Position numbers and translations under genes: made by a program. The notes under the pieces are model-generated. The model was not told the DNA's origin. It did no database searches and saw only the letters and a list, made by a program, of their open reading frames with translations. Shown in pieces: positions 12,030-24,101 of a stretch of 64,000 bases of DNA. Source of the DNA: Mauremys mutica (lineage: Eukaryota; Chordata; Testudines; Geoemydidae); assembly GCF_020497125.1 (NCBI RefSeq), contig NC_059094.1:6675733-6739732 (forward strand), in the 5' to 3' direction. Every line of letters starts with the position of its first letter. Position 1 is the stretch's first letter.

Positions 12030-13040
12030 CATAGAATATCAGGGTTGGAAGAGACCTCAGGAGGTATCTAGTCCAGCCCCCTGCTCAAAGAAGGACCAAT
12101 CCCCAACGAAATCATCCCAGCCAGGGCTTTGTCAAGCTGGACCGTAAAAACCTCTAAGGAAGGAGATTCCACCACCTCCCTAAGCAACCCATTCCAGTGC
12201 TTCACCACCCTCCTAGTGAAATAGTTTTTCCTAATATCCAACCTAGACCTCCCCCACTGCAACTTGAGACCATTACTCTGTTCTGTCATCTGGTACCACT
12301 GAGAACAGCCTAGATCCATCCTTGACTTTCTTCTTGTTGCTAACATACCTGAAGAAACCCTTCTTGTTACTCTTAACATCTGTTGCTAGCTGCAACTTCT
12401 AGTGTGATTTGGCCTTCCTGATTTCACTCCTGCATGCCTGAGCAATATTTTTATACTCCTCCCTGGTCATTTGTCCAATCTTCCACTTCTTGTAAGCTTC
12501 TTTTTTGCGTTTAAGATCAGCAAGGATTTCACTGTTAAGCCAAGCTGGTCGCCTGCCATATTTACTATTCTTTCTGCACATCGGGATGGTTTTTTCCTGC
12601 AACCTCAATAAGGATTCTTTAAAATACAGCCAGCTCTCCTGGATGCCTTTCCCCCTCATGTTATTTTCCCAGGGGATCCTGCCCATCAGTTCCCTGAGGG
12701 AGTCAAAGTCTGCTTTTCTGAAGTCCGGGGACCATATTCTGCTGCTCTCCTTTCTTCCTTGTGTCAGGATCCTGAACTCGACCATCTCATGGTCACTGCC
12801 TCCCAGGTTCCCATCCACTTTTGCTTCCCCTACTAATTCTTCCCGGTTTGTGAGCAGCAGGTCAAGAAGAGCTCTGCCCTTAGTTGGTTCCTCCAGCACT
12901 TGCACCAGGAAATTGTCCCCTACACTTTCCAAAAACTTCCTGGATTGTCTGTGCACTGCTGTATTGTTCTCCCAGCGGATATCGGGGTGATTAAAGTCTC
13001 CCATGAGAACCAGGGCCTGCGATCTAGTAACTTCCAGTCC
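12030..13040 (-). mobile_element. CR1 LINE fragment with internal deletion
   Basis: On the minus strand the order is: end of the endonuclease, the linker toward the reverse transcriptase, then directly the extreme C-terminus of ORF2 and the 3' end. Endonuclease marks: [12 protein letters not shown] near 13004 and [11 protein letters not shown]-terminal marks: [17 protein letters not shown] and [10 protein letters not shown] around 12150-12260. The join lies near 12305-12325, so essentially the whole reverse transcriptase is missing. The 3' end (rev-comp of 12030-12065) reads CCAACCCTGATATTCTATG, the typical CR1 tail. It is 5' truncated and not mobile. Confidence 0.9.
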
Positions 13041-13249
13041 AAGTGGGCCAGTCCCTGTGCCCTCAGTAATGTCTTCAGCCCTGGCTCTGGGCTACCTTTA
13101 AGTCCGTGTCTGCCCTGGTGTAGCGCAGTGGCCCCCGGGCTTTCTCCCTGGAGACTCAATAAGCAGGGGCGACAGGTTTGTAGAAATTTTGGTGGTGCCC
13201 AGAATGCCCAGAGCTCACCCCCACAAACTCCACCCCCACCTGCCTAAGG

Positions 13250-13610
13250 CTCTTTGAGGGAGTTTGGGTGGGGGGAGAAGGTCTGGGGTGCAGGCCCTGG
13301 GCTGGGGCAGGGGAATGGAGTGCAGGCTCTGGGAGGGAGTTTGGATGCCGAGTGCAGGCTCCGGGCTGGGGCAGGGGGTGCAGGAGGAGGGGTTGAGGGG
13401 TGCAGGACCTGGGAAGGAGTTTGGGTGCAGGCTCTGGGCTGGGGTGGGGGTGCAGGCTCTGGGAGGTCGTTTGAGGATGGGAGGTGGTGTGGAGGGAGGG
13501 GGTGCAGGCTCTGGGAGGGAGTTAGGGGCAGGAGGGGGTGTGTGGAAAAGGGGTGGGGGTGCAGGCTCTGGGAGCGAGGGGGGGTTGCGGCACTTACCTG
13601 GGGCTCCTAG
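13250..13610. repeat. G-rich imperfect tandem repeat
   Basis: Repeated GTGCAGGCTCTGGGAGGGAG blocks about 40-70 bases apart, with strongly G-skewed + strand. The overlapping open frames of 118-207 residues on + come from this composition and are not genes. Confidence 0.6.
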
Positions 13611-13839
13611 GCAGGGCAGGCTGGGGGGTGTCCACGCACTGCTACCCCCAGGCACTGCCCCCGCAGCTTCCTATTGGCCGCAGGGGCACTTGGGGCAGGA
13701 GCAGTGCTCGAGGACACAGACCCAACCCACCCCGCCCAGGGGCTGCAGGGAGGGGCCGGCAGCCACATGGAATGAGCAGGCAGAAGCCAATAAGCTCCGC
13801 TGTGCTGCAGTTGGTGGGTGGGGGCCCCGCGGCCATTTT

Positions 13840-14045
13840 AAATCGCCCGGGGGACACGCCGCACCACCCGAGTCCATGCCCCCCTAAGCGTCACGCTGCC
13901 AAAGCCCCCCGCCCTCTCGAGGGCTGCGCTGCCCAAGTCCCCCGAGCACCACGCTGCCCAAGTCCCCGCCCCCCCAAGCGCTGCCCCACCCCAAGGTGCT
14001 GCCCCAAGCACATGCTTGGTCGGCTGGTGCCTGGAGCCGGCCCTG
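13840..14045. mobile_element. Right part of a CAGGGCCGGCTC-family element
   Basis: C-rich repeats of CCCCAAGCRCYRCGCTGCC lead into CCCCAAGCACATGCTTGG and the terminus GGTGCCTGGAGCCGGCCCTG, ending at 14045. The same terminus closes the elements ending at 34509 and 45290. The matching left end could not be placed. Confidence 0.6.
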
Positions 14046-14437
14046 CTTTCTGTAATAGTTGCTGCTGCTATACCCTGGTCTGCTTCCCCCGTAGCCCCTT
14101 CCTCTTCCCCCTTCCTTTAGGGCTGAAGTTCTCCTCTCCTTCCTCATGGAATGACAATGTCACCAAAACCCTCTTCCGGCTCCCCCTTAAACTCCAGCAA
14201 GGAGCACCTGCCCTGCTCCTCTGGTCCCCTGCTCAGTCCCTGCAGCTCCTTTTAACTGAGCCTGCTGGGCTCTGATTGGCTGCTTCCCTGCAGCCTTTCT
14301 AGGCAGGCCTGGAGGACCCACCTTTGCTGCTCCTTATCTGTGGTGGTCTCTGGTAGGGCCCAGTACACCCCATCACAGACCCAATCTGGTGGTGGCCTCC
14401 GAGCACACCTTCTGGGTCAGGCCTGCACGTGACTTAT

Positions 14438-15413
14438 AGGGGTGCCAACTTTCTACTTCCACAAAAACGAACACCCTTGCCCTGCCCCCTGCCCCACCCC
14501 TTCTCCAATGCCCCGCCCTCTGCTCACTCCGTCCCCCCTCCCTCTGTCGGTTGCGCTCCCCACTCTCACTTACTCGCTCATTTTCACTGGGCTGGGGCAG
14601 GAGGTTGGGGTCCGGGGGGGGGGGGGGCTGAAGGCTCCAACTGGGGGTGCATGCTCTGGTGTGGGGCCAGGGATGAGGGATTTGCAGTGTAGGAGGGGGC
14701 TTTGGGTTGGGGCAGGGAGTTGCAGTGCAGAGGGGTGTGAGGTCTCTGGCTGAGGATGCAGGCTCTGGGTTGGGGCTGGGGATGAGGGGTTTGGGGTGTA
14801 GGACGGTGCTCTGGGCTGGGACTGAGGGGTTTGGCGGGTGGGTTGAGGATGAGGGCTGGGGCACAGGGTGGTGAGGGCTCCGGCTATGGGTGTGGGCTCT
14901 GGGGTGGGTCTGGGGATGAGGGGTTTGGGGTGCAGAAGGGTGTTCTGGGCTGGGATCAAGGGGTTCGGAGGGCAGGAAGGGGATGAGGGCTGGGGCGAGG
15001 GGTGGGATGCAGGAGGGGGTCGGGGTGCAGGAACTGAGTGGCACTTACCTCAAGCATCTCCTGGAAGCAGCGGCATGTCCCCCCTCTGGCTCCTATGCAG
15101 AGGCACGGCCAGACGGCTCTGTGTGCTGCCCTGTCTGCAGGTGCTGCCCCCGCAGTTCCCATTGGCCATGGTTCCCAGCCAATGGGGGATGCAGAGCTGG
15201 CGCTTGAGGCAGGGACAGTGTGCGGAGCCCCCTGGCTGCCCCTACGCATAGGAGCAGGAGAGGGACATGCTGCTGTTTCCGGGAGCTGCACAGAGCCATG
15301 GCAGGCAGGGCGCCTGCCTCAATCCCGCTGCGCTGCCAACTGGACTTTTAACGGAGCTGCCAGGGTCCCTTTTTGACCAGGCGTTCTGGTCGAAAACTGG
15401 ACACCTGGCAACC
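14438..15413 (+). mobile_element. GC-rich inverted-end element, longer copy
   Basis: It begins AGGGGTGCCAACTTTCT and ends CTGGACACCTGGCAACCCT, giving short imperfect inverted ends (AGGGKTGCCAR). The body has a G-rich tandem section (14600-15010), then a section with SGGCATGTCCCCCC and the palindrome CCCATTGGCC...GGCCAATGGG-like arms near 15158-15187, then GACTGGACTTTTAACGG. A 5'-shorter relative lies at 17725-18435. No protein is encoded. Superfamily undetermined. Confidence 0.65.
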
Positions 15414-16129
15414 CTAGTTAGATGGGTGAGCCCCGATCTGCCCCCCGCCCCACAGTTCATGGATTGCTCTGGGGCTCAGGTGGGCGTCCAGACACCTGGC
15501 GCGAGGGAGCTGTGCACATGGCCAGAGGCCGAAACAGACACTTTTACCCTGAAAACTTAGGGGCCAAGTGAGCTTAGGCGCCTGCGGGGTTCAGTGGCAA
15601 TTTGGGGCTCGGCATTGGGCCCTTATTTCCTGTCCTGGTTGAGGGTGGGGGTGGGGCAATGCAAGCTGCTGCCAGGAGTCATTAGGGCTGGTGAGATGAG
15701 AGCCCAGCAACCTCTCCGCCCCCACCTCCCCGCAGCCCCCCCAGAATAGCATGAATGACCCCTGACCCGGTGCTACCCGTCCGTCATTCCTCATTGCTTG
15801 GGACCGGCAGTGATGAGGCACCCGAGGGACGTGGTCCCAGCCCAGTTTTACAGAGCCTGACCACTTCTCCAGACCCAAACCCGGCGTTGTCTCCTCGGTC
15901 GCTGATTCAGAGAGCACCCCGGCCAGGCGCCGTGCAGTCCCTCGGGTTGTTCTTTGCCGTTGGCATGCACGGCGCTGGTGGAACAGGCCCAGCCACGTGT
16001 GCCCTGCAGACAGGACCCAGCACTCCTGGAAATGAGTCCTGGCACCTGAGGCAGCGCGCCGAGTAACGACAAGGTAGCCCCTTGGAGAAGGCTGCTGATG
16101 CGCCAGTGTTACAGACCGGCCTTTATGAA

Positions 16130-17724
16130 GCACCAGGCCCAGCCTCAGCCTCGCTTGCCATAAGTGAAGCAGATTCTCTTCATGGCAGGGGGTGGGGGTG
16201 GGGCTGTCATTTAAACTTTACAATTAATTTAGGTCCAATGAAAACTATGCCATGAAAGTGTGACAGCCTTGGAGGGCGGCCGTCTCGCTCTGGGCAGCGG
16301 GGCAAGCTTCGCCCACGGCCCCTGCCAGCAGACCCTGCTCTATGGGAGCCACCTTTCGAGGTGAGAGGGCGGTTCGGTCTCCATGGCCCATCCAGCCCTT
16401 GGCATCTCTGCTGAAGGGGCCAGTTAGTGCCAGCCGAGGTGAGCCTATTGTGTGACACGGTCACCTGTCTGTTAGGAGCTGGGCTGAGCACCTGCCCACC
16501 AACTCATCCCACAATTGACCTGGAGGGAAACACTAGTTGGAGAAACACTGAGGTGGCCCTTTCCTGCCCCTAAACACGCGGGTCGCTGGGGGACTTGAAC
16601 TCCTGCCTTGTGATCTGCAGCTGTCACACAGGGACGGTCAAAGGGCTCTTGGACAAAGGAACTGGGGAAGCTAGCGCCCATCACATTTGCTACAGAATTG
16701 CAACTTGGAACAAATTGCGCATGGATCTTTAAATGTGGGTGATTTATTATGATTTTAAAGGACCCAGAGTTTTAATTTTTTAAGGATGGCTCCTGCTCTT
16801 ATACAAGAAGCTAGGGCTGCAGTGATATCTTTTGCCCAACAGGTGGTGCTCTAGTGTTAAAACTGTAAAGCCACCCCCTTGTGCAGGAGTCTGATCGGAT
16901 GATTATTGTTCAACTCCCAGGATTTATCAGGGCCTGGTGTTCCTGGATGTGGGCTAATGCTGAGATCTGACAGGGCTGCTGGGTCCAGTGCAAATCTGCT
17001 CATTTGCTCTGCACTGCAGTTGCCCCATTGGTGAGGTCAGATCTGATTGCAGGACGGGGCCTTAGCTTGGCTCTGTGCTTGTAATGCCCGTGGGCAGCAG
17101 GCTCCGGCTGTATGAGAGGACTTTGTTTCCTGCCCTTCACTCACATGCCACAGGTGAAGATGCAGCCACACAGCCCTGTGCTGTGAGCTTATTAGTCCTT
17201 GCAAGTGAAGCAGCGTTTGGCTGGGGCCGTAGCTGGAAGAGCTGCACAGAACAGCTGTGCTGTAACGCGGGCTGTCTTTCGTCCCGCCTCAGTCCAGGGG
17301 GGTGCAGAGGGGAGCTAAACCCCAGTCCTGGCTATTTATGGTAATTAACGATCTGTGTAATGCCACTGCTGGAGGAGTCACCCAGGAGGACTGAACGTGG
17401 GGCCTCTGGGTCAAACACGCGCTTCTGCTAAAACATCAGGCAGGAGACCCACAAACCTCTGTATGTGATCTAGCCACTAGAGGGCGTAGTAACTTCTGCC
17501 TATCTCACTACCTAAGGGTTTTCTATAGCATCCATCGCTGCAGTATATTTGTAGTGTGATAGCTCCTAAAAGCTCCAGCCATGTGCCAGAACCCCATTGC
17601 GGTGCTAGGAGCTGTACAAACACAGAACAAATCTAAGTGTTACCTAATTCTTGTCTTTCCAGATGGGTATAGCATTTGCCTTCAATGAACATCTTCAGCT
17701 CCTGGGCAGCTGTTGAACAGCTGT
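16130..17724. other. Intergenic, little recognised
   Basis: No exon, hairpin RNA or complete element could be supported. A fragment at 17570-17640 has the GGTGCTAGGAGCTGTACAAA wording of the old tail family described elsewhere in the window. Confidence 0.4.
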
Positions 17725-18435
17725 CATGAACAGCCCCAAAGTCTGGTGTGGGGCCGGGGATGAGGGATTTGGGGTGCGAGAGGTGTCTCTGAGCTGGGGC
17801 TGAAGGGTTTGGAGTGCGGGAGGGGGCTCTGGGCTGGGGGTGGGGACTCTGGCTGGGGGTGCAGGCTCTGGTGTGGGGTCAGGGCTGAGGGGTTTGGGAT
17901 GTAGGATAGTGCTCCAGGCTGGGACTGAGAGTTTCCAAGTGTGGGAGGGGGATCAGGGCTGGGGCAGGGGGTTGGGAATCAGGATTGGGGCAGGGGGTTG
18001 GGGTGTGGGAGGGGTCAGGGGTGCAGGCTCCGGGCAGCACTTATCTCAAACAGCACCTGGAAGCAGCGGCATGTCCCCCCCTTCGGCTCCTATGCGAAGG
18101 CATGGCCAAGTGGCTCTGCGCGCTGCTCTGTCTGCAGGCGCTGCCCCCGCAGCTCCCATTGGCTGTGGTTCCCAGCCAATGGGAGCTGTGAAGCCAGTGC
18201 TTGGGATGGGGGCAACACGCGGAGCCCTCTGGCTGCCCCTACGCATAGGAGCTGAAAGGGGGACATGCCGCTGCTTCTGGGAGCCGTGGAGAGACACAAC
18301 AGGTAGGGAGCCTTAGCCTCGCTGCGCTGCCGACTGGACTTTTAACAGCCTGGTCGGCAGTGCTGACCGGAGCCACCCGGGTCCCTTTTCGACTGGGCCT
18401 TCCGGGCAAAAACTGGACACTTACAACCCTGGCCC
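17725..18435 (+). mobile_element. GC-rich inverted-end element, second copy
   Basis: Same order of parts as the copy at 14438-15413: G-rich tandem section, GCAGCGGCATGTCCCCCC, CCAAT-type palindrome near 18155-18183, GACTGGACTTTTAACAG, then AAAACTGGACACTTACAACC. It lacks the left end. It contains a GGTCGGCAGTGCTGACC palindromic piece absent from the first copy, so the two are separate insertions and not a tandem duplication. Confidence 0.7.
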
Positions 18436-20655
18436 CTCTGCAAAGCCATGTGAAGTGCCACAAGCTGCCTACGCCGGGCGCTTGACTAAGGGCGAGGGCG
18501 GGAGGGTCACTGTTCTGTTCTTAGACGCCAAACTCTGCTTCTAGCCTGACGGCTCCATAAGCTGGGCTGGGCTCAGGGTGGGTGGGGGGAAGGAGCACTA
18601 GATGGGGCTGTGGGCAGTGGTGGGGCCCGTGGTAATTACACTGGCTGCGGTTTCCAGCGCCCCCCGGTGGAGTAAATCAGGAGTCTCTGGAGTCCCCCAG
18701 GGGAGAATCGGGCCCTGTGTGTCTGACACTTTTATCCAAACCTTCCGGCTGAACATGGGGTGGCAACAAGTAGGGCACTGCTCTGCTCCTGGTGGGGGGG
18801 TCACCCTGGCACCAGGGCAGCTCCAGGGGGCGGCGACACTGGGACCTGCAGCTGAAGTCTCACAGGCCTGGCTCTGGGCAGCACGACCTGGATCCCAGAG
18901 ACCTGCAGGCTGGGCGCAGACGCAAGGGACGTGCTGGACTCTCTCCCAGCTCTGCACCGGGATCGGCCTCCTGCCCTTATCTCTTGGCACTGGGTGCTGG
19001 GACCAGCAATTCTCTCAGCTGCTTGCAACACAGTGACAGGTTAGCGTGCCCTGGGGTCAGAGCGCAAATGGGAGTGAGATGGGGCAGCGTCCGACACCTG
19101 GCCACCACGGTACCCAGCTGGCCAAGGCTTTCCCCCGAAGGCTACCCCCCACCCCCAGACATGAATGCCGAGCTGGCAGCTTATCTAGCACGTGAGGGGC
19201 ACGTGAGTGCAGGTATTGCACCCACCTCTATTGGTGCAAATGTTATAACCAGCGGGTGAGTCTGCCCTGCAATCAGAGGTGTGGCCAGACGTCCCCGAGC
19301 TGGCTCTGCTCTCGCTAGCTCCATGGCCGTAGCAGTGCAGGCGTGGCCGCAGGGCGAGCCCGTTGAGTCCCAGGCAGGCGTGGATGGTCCGTGCTGCTCT
19401 CTGGTTCTGGAGTTAGACCAAAGCCAGCTCGGATGTGTCCAGACGTGCTGCAGCCGCACCCCTGACTGCAGGGCAGACCTACTCCACGGCCCCACTCCCA
19501 CGCCTCGCTCCGTCCCACCCGCGGATCTGTGCGGGGCGGGGCAGGCTCCCTCTGGCCCTGCTCTATCACCTGATCGCACTGGAACAAGAGCCCAGTGGAG
19601 AGGAGAGGAGAGGAGAGGTTGGGGATGGATTTTCCTGTGAGCTGGTGACACACGTGAGCTGATATTTTAAACAGCTCCTGCTCTGCCTTTCCCGAGCGCT
19701 GGGCCCTGCTGGCCGGCCCCTGGGGGGATGGGTGGGTCAGTTTCCTAACAACACCCGCAGCAGCAGCTCTGCCACGCCCGGGGACGGATCAGTTACTCAG
19801 CGGGTCGGGGCGGCTCTGCGACCCGAGCAAAGCCCGCAGGGTAAAGGCTGCAGGGCGTGTCCCAGAGTGCTCTGGGCAGGGCTGAGGGAGCGCGCTGACT
19901 GGCTCGCCATGGGTCCGCCTGGCCCAAGCCTGGCACTACCCCGTGGCAGTGAGCCCAGCCCTTTCAAACATGGGGCCCTGCGACTAGCCCCCGGGAAAGC
20001 AGGAGCCTGAGCACCCACAGCTCCCACTGGCTCGTAGGGTCTGAGATCCACGTTTCGGAAGGACGCCCCTAGGTCCTATTTGCACCGAGGTTGGGGGCCA
20101 AGACTCCCAGACCCCTCTGGGCCTGGGCAAATACACATGCAGCACCCACCGGGCCTGCTACAGCCACCAGCCAGCTCCTGCCCCAGGAAACACCCCAGTG
20201 TGCAGCGGCAACCCACCAGGATCCTCAGCATAGACGTGCAGCGCCCAGCCCCACCGAACGGAGAGGGCAGCGCCAGGAGAGACGGGGGAGAGCGGAGGGC
20301 TCCAGGCCAGCTCTCAGCACCTCTCCTCTCCCGTGCTCCCAGGGCAGGCTGCCATGGTCCTGTGCTGTTCCTCCGGCCCCCAGGCCTGTGGCTGGGCGGG
20401 CGGCAGGACGTCCTGGTGCTGCTGGGGGTGAGCGGAGAGGATTGACGCACAGGAGGCCTCTGCCCAGTGATCTGTGGGTTCCTTGTGTTCCCTGGTCGGC
20501 CGCTGCCTGTGCCTTGCCAGAGGGGCTGAGGTGGGACAAGGGCACTTTAATTGCTGCTCAAGCTGCTGTTCTGCCTAATCAGCTTGTTCCAGCTGCAGGC
20601 ACCTGTTAAACAGTAACTCTGCTGGGGGAGCAGAGGGGAGCCATTCCCCCCCACT
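18436..20655. other. Intergenic, GC-rich, nothing recognised
   Basis: Open frames here are short and lack recognisable motifs. A (GGAGA)n tract lies at about 19594-19618. Confidence 0.4.
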
Positions 20656-21395
20656 CTCCCGCCTGTGAACAGAGACCGCCTCAGCGGCCGGGGAGCTGTC
20701 CCCTCCCTCCCCCACCAGGATCTGTGAGCAGAGACCTCCCCAGCAGGGAACCGTCCTGCCCCCCGCCAGGGTCTGTGAGCAGAGACCTCCCCAGCAGGGA
20801 ACCGTCCTGCCCCCCAGCAGGGAACCGTCCTGCCCCCCGCCAGGGCCTGTGAGCAGAGACCTCCCCAGCAGGGAACCATCCTGCCCCCCGCCAGGGTCCG
20901 TGAGCAGAGACCTCCCCAGCAGGGAACCGTCCTGCCCCCCAGCAGGGAACCGTCCTGCCCCCCGCCAGGGTCTGTGAGCAGAGACCTCCCCAGCAGGGAA
21001 CCGTCCTGCCCCCCGCCAGGGTCTGTGAGCAGAGACCTCCCCAGCAGGGAACCGTCCTGCCCCCCGCCAGGGCCTGTGAGCAGAGACCTCCCCAGCAGGG
21101 AACCGTCCTGCCCCCCGCCAGGGCCTGTGAGCAGAGACCTCCCCAGCAGGGAACCGTCCTGCCCCCCAGCAGGGAACCGTCCTGCCCCCCGCCAGGGTCT
21201 GTGAGCAGAGACCTCCCCAGCAGGGAACCGTCCTGCCCCCCGCCAGGGCCTGTGAGCAGCTGGAGCCGTTCCCTGCCCAGGCCTGTGAACAGAGCCTGCC
21301 TCAGTGGGGAGCCATCCCTCCCTTCCACTCACCCCCTGTGCCCTGTGAGCAGAGACCTCCCCAGCAGGGAGCCATCCCTCCCCAGGGCCTGTGAG
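20656..21395. repeat. Minisatellite with 51-bp and 74-bp units
   Basis: Units start at CTGTGAGCAGAGACCTCCCC. Starts read at 20721, 20772, 20846, 20897, 20971, 21022, 21073, 21124, 21198 and 21249 give spacings of 51, 74, 51, 74, 51, 51, 51, 74 and 51. The longer unit carries an extra AGCAGGGAACCGTCCTGCCC block (23 bases). Both flanks (20656-20720, 21250-21395) are drifted units. Since 51 is divisible by 3, long frames stay open on both strands; these are not genes. Confidence 0.93.
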
Positions 21396-21892
21396 CACCT
21401 TGCCACCCTACCTAGGTCCCTCCCTCCCTCGGTCCGTCAGTGCCTTGTTCGCTGACCCGCGAGGGGCATGGCTGAGACCTTCAGGGGCCACACACAGCAG
21501 CTCCTCCCTGCTTTTCCAGTATCCTCTGTTCAGGGCCCCCCCACCCCGCTGATGGCCAAGGAGCCGTCCTGCTGTTCCCTCAGATGGAGTCTCCCTGCCT
21601 CTGGGGACCTGGCTCTGCCCCCGGGAGCTGAGTGCCCAGGGCAGCCCTGATCCATAGGCTCCAGCGCCCCCTCCAACCTTCTGCCCACCCTCCATCACCA
21701 ACAGCTCCCCTTTCGGTTCAGAATTCCCACGTCCCTCGCAGCAAACCCTCCCCTCCTCCGGCCCAGGCCTGGCTTCCGGACACTTGGGAACCTCTGGGTT
21801 GTGCTTTTGTGCACAGAGCAATTGTCTAGAGGTCACATCACATTACCACAACAGCCTGGGGGCCGACCCAGCAGGTGATAGGCTATGTGGAA
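21396..21892. other. Intergenic, nothing recognised
   Basis: Unique-looking GC-rich sequence between the minisatellite and a MIR-type SINE. No exon supported. Confidence 0.4.
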
Positions 21893-22030
21893 GGGTGGGT
21901 AGAGCATGGGACAGGCAGTCAGGACTCCTGGGCTCTATTTCCAGATTTCCCACTGGCTTATTGAGTGACCTGCAGCAAGTCACTTGGCTTTGGTGCCTCA
22001 GTTTCCCCATCTGTGACGCGATTGTTGAAT
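21893..22030 (+). repeat. MIR/CORE-SINE fragment
   Basis: Reads GTAGAGCATGGGACAGG, CAGGACTCCTGGGCTCTA, a TTGAGTGACCTGCAGCAAGT core and CTCAGTTTCCCCATCTGT, in the order of the MIR family core. Old and drifted. Confidence 0.75.
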
Positions 22031-22679
22031 TCCGTGGCTGATATGTTATCAGTGTCCATGGCGTGTCTTGCCAGATAGGAGAGCCGGGCTGGCCGGAGGG
22101 GGAGAGTACTGCAGAGCACTTGATCTCTGGAGGAAGGGAGTGGATCCTGCAGTGACACAATCTCTGAAAGAAGTTCTATCCAGATCTCCCTTCCCAAGAG
22201 CCTGGTGCAGATAAGGTGGTGTCCTGGGCTCTGACAAGGAGTGTGGGGTGCAGAATCAGCAGCCAGACAAAATGGGGTAGAGGGTAAGGTCTCTCTGTAC
22301 CCCATTCCCATGGCCCACCAGTTCCAGATAGGAAGTCAGTGTCCTGGGGTAACTGGAGAGCATGGTGCTCACATTTTGGGGGTGCAGTCCAGGCCAGTGA
22401 GAGGTTGTGTCACAGCTTGTCCTATAACCCTGAGAGCCTTAAAATGCCCTGCTGCCGGAGCTCCCCGTCTGGACACTCCCAGGCAGTGGAGAAGCATGCC
22501 CTGAGTGTCCTGGTTCAGCAGCTGTTACCCCTCAGCCAGCCGCTGGTCTTCACCAGCCTCAGTTACCACCAGCCAGGGGACCCAAACACCCCCCAGTCCT
22601 GCATTTCCCCCAAACCGTCTGCCCGGAAATGTCCAGCCCTGTCCTGGAACATTCAGAGAAGTATTGTGCCTTTAAAGAG

Positions 22680-23520
22680 ACATAAGCACACAGCTTGTTG
22701 CTTTGACTGGAGCTAATAAACATTTCATCGCAAACACTGGGATGATTTAGAATAGAAGTAAAACTGGTGTATTTAATCAAAAAGAGAGAGGTCTGACGTG
22801 CGTTCAGGGATCAGGAATAAAGACAGAAATGGTTGCCAACAAATAAAAGTGAAAAACGTTTTCCAGCGACTAAGACTTAACAAAACCACAGACTTGGTTC
22901 CAGATAAGCGTCTTACCACACGCCCCTCCAGCAATACAGCTGATCAGCCCTCGGTCAGGATCTCCCACAGAGTCCGAACTGCTCGGTTCCTTTGTAATCT
23001 TAGGTGAGAGATCACGTGGGGTTCTTTACCCCTGTCTTGTATAGTCCAGTGGACCGTGGAAATGTCTCCTCAAAGGCCAATGTCCCCGCTGTAAGGAAAG
23101 GTGCCAGGAAGCCTGATGGAGAAGGTTCCATGTGAGTTTCTTCCCCGCTGGTGTTTTCTACAATGGAAACTGCTCTGTCCCTGCAGCAGCTGAGAGGCCA
23201 ATGACTGGCCACTTGACTGTGATTGCCAATTGTCTCTGGCCTTTGTCTGGAAACACCTGGTTCCCCGCTCCCCAGCCCTGTCCTGGTCCCATATTTCCTT
23301 CCCATTTGCTCAGTCCTTGGTGTTTACCGTACATGCACCGTGCAGGAATATTAACGATCAGGGTGTTATTGGTTTTCCAGGAATACGTCACACGACACCC
23401 ATTCAACACAGATCATGACACACGTGAATTGGGGTGCACTGAACAGGTCAGGCCAGTGGAAACTCCCTGCCTGATACAGGGAGCCCCCTGCCTTCTGGCA
23501 CTGGGGTTCTCTTAGGATCA
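22680..23520. repeat. Unclassified interspersed element, possibly LTR-type
   Basis: An A-rich stretch with [41 protein letters not shown] and AATAAAAGTGAAAA blocks (22730-22880) is followed by a unique-looking 600 bases. A related-looking block lies at 33340-33470. No pol-type motif is seen, so the class is a guess. Confidence 0.3.
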
Positions 23521-23844
23521 CAATGGGCTCTGCAGGAATCGATAGGGGCTGGCCTGCGACCACCTGGCTGCTACAGGTACCAGCAGCTCCATCCCACAGT
23601 GGCTGGGAGCAAGCACTTGACAGCTGCTACCTAAGCCCATGAGGTCAGCCCAGTGCAGCTGTGGCCACTAACGAACAGCCCTGTGTCAGGCCACGCATGG
23701 GAGAGACTCTGGTTGAAGGCCCCTCTTCCTTGCCCCAATTCACAGAGCTAGACTTTCCAAGGCACAGACTACCAGTAAGGCGACTGCTGCAGAACATGCG
23801 TTTGCTAGCGATCAGGACTGCTCAGTCCTATGTCATAGGGGGGC

Positions 23845-24050
23845 CCACGGCACCTCACAGTCCCAAAGGGATTTTAGCCATGCACCCCTGCGAGGTGGGA
23901 AGTATCACCCTCATTTCACAGACGGGGATCTGAGGCACAGCACAGATTATGTGACTCGGCCAAGGGCACCCAGGGAGTCTGTGGCAGAACTAGGATTTGA
24001 ACCCAATTCTCCTGAGACCCAGTTCAGCACCTAACCAGCTAGAGCCCCCT
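23845..24050 (-). repeat. MIR/CORE-SINE, reverse orientation
   Basis: Reads CTCATTTCACAGACGGGGA, TGAGGCACAGCACAGATTA, GGCCAAGGGCACCCAGGGA, GGATTTGAACCCA: the inverse of the MIR core and B-box side. Confidence 0.8.
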
Positions 24051-24101
24051 TTCTTTCCATGGCCCGGATTCGGTGGCCATAGACCAGGTAGTCTCTCTGG
24101 G

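Noticed and set aside
12505..12990. 161-residue plus-strand open frame
   Set aside because: It is the antisense of the CR1 endonuclease region, which is clearly the real coding strand.
20547..21398. 283-residue minus-strand open frame with GGGQDGSLLGRSLLT-like repeats (and a 215-residue partner)
   Set aside because: It is the 51/74-bp minisatellite read through. Frames stay open because 51 is divisible by 3, and there is no domain or splice structure.
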